A stretch of 53,156 bases of DNA from Minisyncoccota bacterium. GTDB lineage: Bacteria > Patescibacteriota > Minisyncoccia > Minisyncoccales > JAQTVQ01. The position numbers and the translations under genes were made by a program. The stretch is from positions 1-53,156 of the forward strand of contig JAQTVQ010000005.1 of the NCBI GenBank assembly GCA_028706715.1, given 5' to 3'. Every line of letters begins with the position of its first letter. Within the stretch, counting starts at the first letter, position 1. Shown here piece by piece: positions 1 to 6,696 of the stretch. The notes under the pieces were generated by a model. It had not been told where the DNA came from and searched no databases. It saw only the letters and a program-made list of their open reading frames with translations.

Positions 1-233
1 ATCTTGTTTTGCTTAATATCGTTCATCAATTCCTGTAAAGCCGGGCGGTCGGTATTTGCGCCGGTGTAGCCGCCGTCAGAATAAACCTTAAAAATGCCGA
101 AATCGTTTTGGCTTTCAATGAAATATTTAATTTTTTCTTCTTGGGCTTCGCAGGAGGAAAATTCCTTTTCCGCCTGCAAGTCCGTTGAAACACGGGTATA
201 TACAGCGCAACGCTTAAATTGAGTATTGGCCAT
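1..233 (-). CDS. Serine site-specific recombinase, N-terminal part (cut by window edge)
   Basis: Reading the reverse strand from the ATG at 231-233 gives MANTQFKRCAVYTRVSTD and then about 60 more residues without a stop to the window edge. The YTRVSTD segment carries the catalytic serine of the resolvase/invertase family. The downstream pieces SDGGYTGANTDRPALQELM match the usual second conserved block of large serine recombinases, which integrate or excise mobile elements at att sites. The catalytic domain is intact as far as visible; the C-terminus (zinc ribbon and coiled coil in large members) lies outside. It is divergent from the XRE gene at 307 and probably marks the mobile end of the 1-6,600 island. 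Confidence 0.88.
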   Translation of the reverse strand, partial: MANTQFKRCAVYTRVSTDLQAEKEFSSCEAQEEKIKYFIESQNDFGIFKVYSDGGYTGANTDRPALQELMNDIKQNK

Positions 234-287
234 ATTTTTGATAGAATCCCTTTAAAGATGTTATTTTTATTTCCTATAAATACAGTG

Positions 288-293
288 TATAAT
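288..293 (+). promoter_or_regulatory. -10 box of the XRE regulator gene
   Basis: A perfect TATAAT lies 13 bases before the ATG at 307. A second TATAAT (301-306) touches the start codon. No Shine-Dalgarno sequence is visible, so the mRNA probably has a very short or no leader. The 73-base gap to the divergent recombinase start means both promoters share this spot. Confidence 0.45.
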
Positions 294-306
294 AATACTC
301 TATAAT

Positions 307-510
307 ATGTCAAAGGATTTTTATTTAAGCAATTTAAAACGCCTTAGAGAACAAAAAGGTTGGACACAAGAAAAACTGGCCCAAGAATCCGGTATTTCAT
401 ACCATACACTTATAAAGATTGAGAGAGGATTTATAAAAGACCCACGACTGGCGACACTCAAAAAATTGTCCGAGGCTCTAGATATTTCAATTGATAGATT
501 GGTGAATTAA
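307..510 (+). CDS. XRE-family HTH transcriptional regulator (small)
   Basis: A 67-residue protein that is almost entirely one Cro/C1-type helix-turn-helix domain. Residues 6-60 hold five predicted helices, with TQEKLAQESG as helix 2 and SYHTLIKIERG as the recognition helix. It has no sensor or protease domain, so it should act as a simple DNA-binding repressor. It ends two bases before the start of the Ymh-like gene at 513, so the two are translationally linked; by analogy with abortive-infection and toxin-antitoxin pairs it may control that gene and the divergent recombinase. The family assignment is secure; the target is inference. Confidence 0.9.
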   Translation: MSKDFYLSNLKRLREQKGWTQEKLAQESGISYHTLIKIERGFIKDPRLATLKKLSEALDISIDRLVN

Positions 511-512
511 AT

Positions 513-1367
513 ATGATTTTCAATAAATACGATTTACAGATGATAGAATATTCTGGTGTTGCTGGCATAACTCAAGAATGCCTCGATGCTGTTATGCGTT
601 TAATTCAATACGGCGATCAAATAAAGTTTGCTCGTATTTTTTCTTGTTCTGGAAATCATTGTTTAATGCTTAGTCTAGATTGTCCAGAAAAAATTGTATT
701 TATAAAATCTGGTTTTGGAAGCGGTTATAACGGAGAAGGGCCACGTGGGTTTTCATATATACTTGGATTATTTGAAATGCACAAAATAAACATTGATGAA
801 TACGAAGTAGATCGTGGCCTAATGAATCGCATAGATAATTCTGCGCTGACCGAATCAGATATAAAAACAATCAACAGCATGAGGCCTGTTAGACCATTGC
901 GTTTATTCGACTATATTAGAAAACAACATTTGCAGAATATAAATAACGAAACACTATGGAAAGATTTTCCTCTTGTTATCCCTTTCGCGATTATTGATAA
1001 TCGTATTGCTGATTTAGCTATTTCTTTTTGGAACGACCCCGATGGCAATCTTTTAAAAGGATATATACGATTAGAAGATATGATACGGGAACGGACTGGA
1101 ATAAACGAGAGTGGCGCAAGACTATTCTCACAAGCGTTTCTTAGCCCGCAAGCAGTTCTTTGCTGGAAAAACCTTGAAAAAAACGAACAAACTAGCAGGG
1201 CGAATTTGTTTGTAAATGCTTATATGGCTCACCGCAACCCAAAAGCCCATAGAAAAGTAAAAGAAAACCCTCAAGAACAATTATCGGAGTTTTTGCTTTT
1301 AAATCATCTCTATCTATTAGAAAAAGAGGTTTCAAAGAGGAGAATTAAAAAATCTGTCATTAGTTGA
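513..1367 (+). CDS. TIGR02391 (Ymh-like) C-terminal domain protein, possible abortive-infection effector
   Basis: A 284-residue protein. The C-terminal third (about 200-275) fits the TIGR02391/Hypoth_Ymh pattern: a LFSQAF helix, then NLFVNAYMAHRNPKAH with the RNPxAH motif at 241-246, then a helix with LLLNHLYLLE. This family is found in phage-defence and mobile contexts but its activity is not established. The N-terminal half is not recognised; it carries a GYNGEGPRGF motif at 71-80 and many acidic residues around 93-118. No signal peptide or membrane segment is seen. It is co-transcribed with the XRE gene just upstream. A defence or toxin role is inferred from context only. Confidence 0.7.
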   Translation: MIFNKYDLQMIEYSGVAGITQECLDAVMRLIQYGDQIKFARIFSCSGNHCLMLSLDCPEKIVFIKSGFGSGYNGEGPRGFSYILGLFEMHKINIDEYEVDRGLMNRIDNSALTESDIKTINSMRPVRPLRLFDYIRKQHLQNINNETLWKDFPLVIPFAIIDNRIADLAISFWNDPDGNLLKGYIRLEDMIRERTGINESGARLFSQAFLSPQAVLCWKNLEKNEQTSRANLFVNAYMAHRNPKAHRKVKENPQEQLSEFLLLNHLYLLEKEVSKRRIKKSVIS

Positions 1368-1840
1368 TTTAAAATTGAAGCATTAGAATAACGCTGTTTT
1401 TGCTTCAAAATCAACCGGTTTTAGCTTCCGGCCATTCCCCCCGACAAGGCGCGCCGAGCGCGCAAAATTTTTTAACCAAAAGAGCGGATTTAATTCCGCC
1501 CTTCCAGCAAAACGAGTTTGTACTAAACAATTCGGCTGCGTATTGCGAAAATCTGCAAACTTTGACCATCGTTTTGCCGAATACAATCCATCAGTCAAAA
1601 AAGAGGGTTTTGGAGGTATAATTTGCCCCCGACTGAGCTCACTTCGCCCTTCCAAACGGTAATTTGGCCGGGCTCCGCTCGCAAAGGGGCGGCCGGGCCC
1701 GGAATTGGGCAGCGCACAACGCATTTTAGCCGAAAAGATGGGGGGGTAAAGGGAAGAATTTACGTTATTTTATGCGAAGCCTGCTGGCTTCGCCGAAAAT
1801 TGAAAAAATCCTCTAAAAAAGCTAAATTATAGGAAACGAT
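1368..1840. other. Gene-free GC-rich spacer inside the island
   Basis: About 470 bases with no convincing gene. The composition changes sharply from the AT-rich flanks: runs of G and C, and repeated short words such as ggcgcgcc and ggccggg. Three open frames of 69-113 codons exist here on both strands, but they overlap one another and have compositions typical of chance frames in GC-rich DNA. A perfect hairpin with 8-bp arms and a TGCT loop sits at 1774-1793. The stretch may be the remnant of an older insertion or a recombination junction linked to the serine recombinase. Confidence 0.5.
1774..1793. repeat. Perfect hairpin upstream of methyltransferase operon
   Basis: GCGAAGCC and GGCTTCGC are separated by TGCT. 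No T-tract follows on either strand, so it is not a clear terminator. It lies 48 bases before the first gene of the restriction-modification operon. Confidence 0.4.
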
Positions 1841-2635
1841 TTGCCCCGTAATATGCCGAACTTCAATGATTTAAATTTAAATGATTGGAAAAATACAGGC
1901 ATTTGGACTGACAGTCTTTGGATTATCCCGGAAAGAGATAAATCAGGTAAGCACGATGGCTTTTATCACGGAAATTTTGTCCCGCAGATACCAAGACAGT
2001 TGATTGCAAGATACACAAAAAGCGATGATGTCGTTTTTGATCCTTTTGTCGGTAGCGGAACTACAGCATTTGAAGCAGAATCGTTAAATAGAAATTTTGT
2101 TGGAATAGATATACAGCCAGAGCTTATAAGCTATATCAAAGGAAAAATTGATAATAAAAATAATTTTTCCGAATTGATCGTCGGCGATAGCGCGAGCAAA
2201 ACGACATTTGATAACGCGCTAAAATTGTTAGAATCGCGGCAGAGAAAAAACGTTCAATTTGCGATTTTGCATCCGCCTTATGCCGACATCATAAAATTTA
2301 GCGATAAGGAGGCGGATTTGTCTAACTGCAAGAATCTAAAAGAATTTTTAGATAAGTTTTCCCAAGTTGTAAAAAATACTGTTAACTTACTTGAAAAAAA
2401 TAGATATTTGGCGGTCGTAATTGGCGATAAATATACAAAGGGCCAATGGATACCACTTGGATTTTATTGTATGAATGAAGTCCAAAAATTGGGGTTAACA
2501 TTGAAAAGCATTATAATTAAGAATATGGAAGGTAATAGGGCGAAGCAAAACAAGGAGGCTATTTGGAAATATAGGGCTTTGGCCAGTGATTATTACATTT
2601 TTAAACACGAATATATTTTAATTTTCAAAAAATAA
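1841..2635 (+). CDS. DNA methyltransferase (N4-cytosine/N6-adenine class)
   Basis: A 264-residue SAM-dependent DNA methyltransferase. The SAM-binding motif I is DPFVGSGTT (67-75) and the catalytic motif IV is HPPY (144-147), which places it among the N4C/N6A amino-methyltransferases of the COG0863 type. Motif I precedes motif IV and no large recognition domain is visible, so it is a compact enzyme. The start is a TTG at 1841 with an AGGAAA ribosome-binding site 1831-1836; the ATG at 1853 would lose only four residues. It is followed after two bases by a nuclease-like gene, as expected for a type II modification/restriction pair. Target sequence unknown. Confidence 0.82.
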   Translation: MPRNMPNFNDLNLNDWKNTGIWTDSLWIIPERDKSGKHDGFYHGNFVPQIPRQLIARYTKSDDVVFDPFVGSGTTAFEAESLNRNFVGIDIQPELISYIKGKIDNKNNFSELIVGDSASKTTFDNALKLLESRQRKNVQFAILHPPYADIIKFSDKEADLSNCKNLKEFLDKFSQVVKNTVNLLEKNRYLAVVIGDKYTKGQWIPLGFYCMNEVQKLGLTLKSIIIKNMEGNRAKQNKEAIWKYRALASDYYIFKHEYILIFKK

Positions 2636-2637
2636 AT

Positions 2638-3537
2638 ATGGAATATATTAAATCAAAACTATCGGATGATTTAGCTAAAAAGATTGTTGGGAGCCAAGAT
2701 AAAGCAATCGAATATTTGTTGCGATTAAATGATATTGGGCCCGTCAAAAATTTAAAATTTAAAACTATTAGTCGTGGACAAAATGCGGGCAAGAAAATTT
2801 TAGATATGGAAACTAGTGAACTTTGGAAAGCCGTAGTTGATAGTTGGGATTATGAAAAAAGCAAAAAAATAATTAGAGATATTTTTAGGGATACCGATAA
2901 ATACAAAAGTGGAAAGGATGCCGATAACGCAATGGATATTCTTATTAAAGAATGGCAATCACTGAAATTGGGAGATATTGCATGGCCTTTTTCTCAAGGT
3001 GCTTTTGATGAATTTGTGCAAAGAGTTAACTCCGAGAATGAGAATGGATTCGTAAAAGACGAAAAGGTAAAAGTTGCAGCGGTGAAATACAGAAGGATTA
3101 AAGAAATTAACACTGTTAGAAATGATTTTATAGAAACATTGATTTTTGAAAAAAATAACAATATCCTGCCTACACTTAACCATAGGCGAGGCGTTGATTT
3201 TTTTATAGATGGTGTTTCTTTTGATCAAAAAGTTGCAAAAAGTCCCACAAATGAATTTAAAAGAAATTTTAAAAATGATTGGAGGGAGATAGCAATTAAA
3301 AAACCAGAACTTGTTGCAGAGTATCTTTATAAATACCAAGATGAAGGTAGGTTTGGGGCTGATCCGAGATTGTTAGTTGTGTATATTGATGAAGATGTTT
3401 CGATAGACAAAATAAGAGAGATTATAAACAAAACCGATTTAAATAAACCAGTCGAAATAAATTTTACCTATAAACATAAAGTCCAAGGTAACAAAAATTA
3501 TAAAGTACCCTGTTTTGTGATTTTACTGCATAATTGA
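2638..3537 (+). CDS. Putative type II restriction endonuclease, PD-(D/E)XK-like
   Basis: A 299-residue protein with no signal peptide. Residues 183-203 contain a candidate nuclease core: GVD (Asp187), a short hydrophobic strand, then FDQK with Asp196 and Lys198, matching the D...(D/E)xK arrangement; Glu166 in FIETLIFEK could be the alpha-helix acidic residue. The rest is highly charged and mostly alpha-helical, with no recognised family signature. It starts two bases after the methyltransferase stop and is most simply its cognate endonuclease. The fold assignment rests on this one motif and on operon position. Confidence 0.55.
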   Translation: MEYIKSKLSDDLAKKIVGSQDKAIEYLLRLNDIGPVKNLKFKTISRGQNAGKKILDMETSELWKAVVDSWDYEKSKKIIRDIFRDTDKYKSGKDADNAMDILIKEWQSLKLGDIAWPFSQGAFDEFVQRVNSENENGFVKDEKVKVAAVKYRRIKEINTVRNDFIETLIFEKNNNILPTLNHRRGVDFFIDGVSFDQKVAKSPTNEFKRNFKNDWREIAIKKPELVAEYLYKYQDEGRFGADPRLLVVYIDEDVSIDKIREIINKTDLNKPVEINFTYKHKVQGNKNYKVPCFVILLHN

Positions 3538-3538
3538 T

Positions 3539-4162
3539 ATGAAAGGAAAGATAGAAAAAATAATTATTTTCTCAGCTTCCATCATTATCACGATGATGCA
3601 TATTTTTATATTCGGATTGAATTTATCCCTTGCTCAAAATAGCACGACGAGTAAAGTGAATGAGTCCATCGTTTCAGATAATCAGATTAAATCAGGAGAG
3701 GCAGATAGTGACAACGCTAATAAAATATTAGAGGCAGCGACTATAAAATTATCAGTAGCTAACGAAAAAGAAGCTGCTTATGAAAAAGCGATTAACGAAT
3801 TAAAATATTATGTTACTTTTTTTGGTACATTATTGATTATTATAGTGATGGTATTTGGGTATTATAAAAATAATAAAATTGTAGAGGCTAAAGAAGAATT
3901 AAATGATGAATTATCGAAAAAAGCAAAATTTTTGGAAGAATCTAACTCTTTAAATATTGATAAAAAATTATTTGAACTAGAGAAAAACAACAACATAAGT
4001 ATAAAGAAAATCGAGGAAAGCAACTTGGGTAATATTAAAGATTTGCAAGCACGAATAAATGTATTGGAAGGGATGAATAAAATAGATCCAAAATCTATCA
4101 ATATGGAAGAAAATAAAGAAGATGAATTACCATTAGAGGATGAAAACCCATATGGCCAATAA
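3539..4162 (+). CDS. Membrane-anchored coiled-coil protein of unknown function
   Basis: A 207-residue protein, not recognised as a known family. The N-terminus (KGKIEK then a hydrophobic run at about 8-30) is a signal peptide or anchor ending near SLAQ. A second membrane segment lies at about 91-108. The segment 113-175 is lysine/glutamate-rich and predicted coiled coil, and the tail is acidic (EENKEDELPLEDENPYGQ). It sits between the nuclease and the DGQHR gene with one-base spacing and an overlap, so it belongs to the same operon. A membrane component inside a restriction-type locus is unusual; it could tether the system to the envelope or sense infection there. Confidence 0.6.
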   Translation: MKGKIEKIIIFSASIIITMMHIFIFGLNLSLAQNSTTSKVNESIVSDNQIKSGEADSDNANKILEAATIKLSVANEKEAAYEKAINELKYYVTFFGTLLIIIVMVFGYYKNNKIVEAKEELNDELSKKAKFLEESNSLNIDKKLFELEKNNNISIKKIEESNLGNIKDLQARINVLEGMNKIDPKSINMEENKEDELPLEDENPYGQ

Positions 4163-5294
4163 GATTTTAGTAAAGCAATTAAATAAAGGAATAATAAAAT
4201 CAACTTTTGTTGGTGTTGTTAAATATTCAGTCCTGAAAGACATCATTAAATTAACTGCGAGAGAGGAAAGTGGTGGCGGTACTAACAATTTTTTTCAAAG
4301 AAAAATAGATGAAGAAAAAATAAAAAAAATTGTTAAATTCATTGAAAGCAGATTGTTGGAACATAATAGTAACGATATCCCATTGGTACTATTCCCAACA
4401 GCCATGATTTTATCATTCGATTCAAATAACGGTGATATGGGTAGCGATATCGCTTTTAAAAATGATACCGTTCAAAGTTATTTTGAAATACCAGAGGGAT
4501 CTACTACGAAGATGCTGATAGTCGATGGACAACATAGATTTGTTGGCGTGCAACGTTTTTATGAAAAACATTTTGACTATGAACCTGATATAGAATTTAT
4601 AGTTACATTTTTAGTTGGCTATGATTTATATGAACAGGCAAAAATTTTTGCGAATGTTAACTTTGAGCAGAAGCCTGTGAAAAAAGACCTCTATTATGAT
4701 ATCTTTGGATCATTGCCCGATGTAAAAAATGAATTGACTCTTACCCATTTCACAGTAAAGAAACTTAATGATGATCAAGACAGTCCGCTCAATGATATGG
4801 TGAAAACATTAGGTATCGGTCAGGGAATAATCTCGCAAGCCTATTTATTCAAGGAAATAATGTTTTTATTTAAGCCCAATAAAATTTTTGGAGTATATTT
4901 TAGTAGATATAAAGAGGGCAAGGATGATTATAAGAGAATACCGGTATTATTAAAGATATATTTTGATATAGTAAGAAAAAAATTTACATTATATTGGCCA
5001 GTAAGAAATGAAAATAATCATAAATATGAACAACGAGATTATAAAAGCATTCTTTTAAAAACGACGGGGCTTGGAGCATTAATTAGAATTTTTGATTATT
5101 TAATTAATGATTCTTTGCAATTAAGCGACGAGGAAATAATTAAAAATATAGATAGGCATCTTTCGTTAATCGATGAGAAAGAGGCTCATAGATTATTTAG
5201 TAATGAGGGAGATTACGGCCGGAGTGGCGGGTTACAAAATAAATTGTATAACGAAATAAAAGGTATGATTGAGAAAAAAATAAATAAAGTATGA
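4152..5294 (+). CDS. DGQHR-domain protein (DndB-like)
   Basis: About 380 residues. The name-giving DGQHR motif occurs in LIVDGQHRFVG near residue 125, and a second conserved block (FANVNFEQKPVKK) follows about 50 residues later, as in DndB and related DGQHR proteins (TIGR03187 type). DndB regulates DNA phosphorothioation; other members occur in restriction and defence loci without a known reaction. No dndCDE genes are present. The start is uncertain: ATG at 4140 would abut the AGAGG, so ATG at 4152 (MANKILV) is preferred; both overlap the end of the membrane protein. It ends in an ATGA overlap with the next methyltransferase. Confidence 0.8.
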   Translation: MANKILVKQLNKGIIKSTFVGVVKYSVLKDIIKLTAREESGGGTNNFFQRKIDEEKIKKIVKFIESRLLEHNSNDIPLVLFPTAMILSFDSNNGDMGSDIAFKNDTVQSYFEIPEGSTTKMLIVDGQHRFVGVQRFYEKHFDYEPDIEFIVTFLVGYDLYEQAKIFANVNFEQKPVKKDLYYDIFGSLPDVKNELTLTHFTVKKLNDDQDSPLNDMVKTLGIGQGIISQAYLFKEIMFLFKPNKIFGVYFSRYKEGKDDYKRIPVLLKIYFDIVRKKFTLYWPVRNENNHKYEQRDYKSILLKTTGLGALIRIFDYLINDSLQLSDEEIIKNIDRHLSLIDEKEAHRLFSNEGDYGRSGGLQNKLYNEIKGMIEKKINKV

Positions 5295-6352
5295 ATTATA
5301 TCGGCAGTAAATTATCATTATTGAAATTCTTGGAAGAATCAATTGATAAAGTAGTTGATAAAAACTGCCATATTTTTTGTGATCTTTTTGCCGGTACTGG
5401 GGCTGTTGGTACTTATTTTAAGAAGAAAGGTTATAAAGTTATTGCAAACGATATTCAATATTATAGCTTTGTTTTGAACAAACAATATATTGGAAATCAC
5501 AAACAGTTGAAATTTGAAGAATTGATAAAATTACTTCCTGAAATTAAAAATATCAAGATTGATGATAGGAAAAATTTTGTTTGTGAGTTCTTATCCAATT
5601 TAAGAGGCGTTAAAGGCTTTGTATACAAAAATTACTGCCAAGGCGGAACCAAGGAAAAAGAATTTGAAAGGCTTTATTTTTCCGATGATAACGGAAAAAA
5701 ATGTGATGCGATAAGAACTCAAATCGAGGAATGGATAAAAAATAAATTGATTAATTATGATGAATATTATTTTTTGCTTGCATCACTCATAGAAACGATT
5801 GATAAATATGCTAATACTGCTTCGGTATATGGAGCCTATTTGAAAAAGTTAAAGAAAACCGCGCAAAAAAATATTGTTTTAAAGCCAGCAGAATTAATAG
5901 TCAATGATAATGATCATGAGGTTTATAACGAAGATATTAACCAGCTTATAAAAGAAATTAAGGGGGATATACTATATCTTGATCCGCCGTACAATCAGAG
6001 GCAATACGCGACAAATTACCATTTATTGGAAACTATTGCGAAATACGATAATCCGAAAATTCACGGTAAAACAGGATTGAGAAATTACGAGAATCAAAAA
6101 TCTGTTTATTGTTCGCGCGCAAAAGTTAAAGCGGCTTTCAAAAATCTAATTACTAATGCGAAGGTTAAATATATTTTTTTGAGCTATAATAACGAAGGCT
6201 TGATGACCGTTGGCGATATTAAAGAAACAATGAGTTTGCGCGGCAAATACGGATATTTTATGAAAGCATATGGCAGATTCAAAGCCGATAAAAATAGAAA
6301 TTATAGTGCAGATAGAACGACAGAGTATTTGCATTATGTAATTTGTGATTGA
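5291..6352 (+). CDS. DNA adenine methyltransferase, D12 class
   Basis: A 353-residue N6-adenine methyltransferase. The N-terminus MNYIGSK is motif X, DLFAGTGAVG (31-40) is motif I, and DPPYNQRQY (231-239) is the catalytic motif IV; the order X-I-target recognition-IV is that of the D12/Dam alpha class. The 190-residue middle section would hold the recognition domain. It overlaps the DGQHR stop by ATGA and is followed after three bases by a DpnI-like nuclease fragment, suggesting that it once had its own nuclease partner. It may protect DNA from that enzyme or act as a solitary methylase now. Confidence 0.88.
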   Translation: MNYIGSKLSLLKFLEESIDKVVDKNCHIFCDLFAGTGAVGTYFKKKGYKVIANDIQYYSFVLNKQYIGNHKQLKFEELIKLLPEIKNIKIDDRKNFVCEFLSNLRGVKGFVYKNYCQGGTKEKEFERLYFSDDNGKKCDAIRTQIEEWIKNKLINYDEYYFLLASLIETIDKYANTASVYGAYLKKLKKTAQKNIVLKPAELIVNDNDHEVYNEDINQLIKEIKGDILYLDPPYNQRQYATNYHLLETIAKYDNPKIHGKTGLRNYENQKSVYCSRAKVKAAFKNLITNAKVKYIFLSYNNEGLMTVGDIKETMSLRGKYGYFMKAYGRFKADKNRNYSADRTTEYLHYVICD

Positions 6353-6355
6353 TAT

Positions 6356-6595
6356 ATGCCAAATAATAAAATATCGGGAGATATTGGCGAACAAGAAGTT
6401 ATCAAATTAATTGTTTGCCCAAATTGTGGGAAAAAATTAATGGGACTACCCTCTAATTATCCGTTGTACGACATTCAGTGTACTGCTTGCGCTTTTCGGG
6501 CCCAGATTAAAACTAATAATAAAAAACCTGCCAAAGAGATTTTTGGCGCAGTGGAAAATGGGGTCAGCCACCATTTTTGCCTTGGGGATCTTTAG
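6356..6595 (+). pseudogene. Truncated DpnI-like restriction endonuclease (zinc-ribbon plus PD-(D/E)XK start)
   Basis: The 79-codon frame begins like a full enzyme: GDIGEQEV, then a zinc ribbon with Cys21, Cys24, Cys42 and Cys45 (CPNCG ... CTAC), then YDIQ ... RAQIKT, in which Asp39 and Gln50-Ile-Lys52 resemble the nuclease core seen in DpnI-type enzymes. After KEIFGA the similarity stops and a short unrelated tail (VENGVSHHFCLGDL) leads to a stop. The break coincides with a copy of the 20-bp repeat at 6557-6576. The catalytic domain is therefore incomplete and probably inactive. The family call is from motif memory and needs a profile search. Confidence 0.55.
6557..6576 (-). repeat. 20-bp inverted repeat, left copy
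   Basis: AATGGGGTCAGCCACCATTT here is the exact reverse complement of 8848-8867. The repeat is itself a weak hairpin (AATGG/CCATT). This copy sits where the DpnI-like gene is cut off. Confidence 0.7.
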
Positions 6596-6683
6596 CAGGA
6601 TAGAAAGACCAAGAGAAAACTAGAGTTGGCGGCAGTTTAGATTTGGCGTTTATTTTTTATTATCCTAATTTCGTATTTAATGA

Positions 6684-6689
6684 TAAAAT
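6684..6689 (+). promoter_or_regulatory. -10 box for the PAS kinase gene, leaderless type
   Basis: TAAAAT ends seven bases before the ATG at 6697 with no ribosome-binding site between them, so transcription should begin at or beside the start codon. Confidence 0.4.
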
Positions 6690-6696
6690 ATAAATA

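Noticed and set aside
26-313. A 95-codon reverse frame at the left edge
   Set aside because: It is a shadow of the serine recombinase, whose own reverse frame (1-233) shows the YTRVSTD motif.
1383-1832. Open frames of 69-113 codons on both strands in the GC-rich spacer
   Set aside because: They overlap one another in several frames, lack ribosome sites, and their composition is that expected of stop-poor GC-rich DNA.
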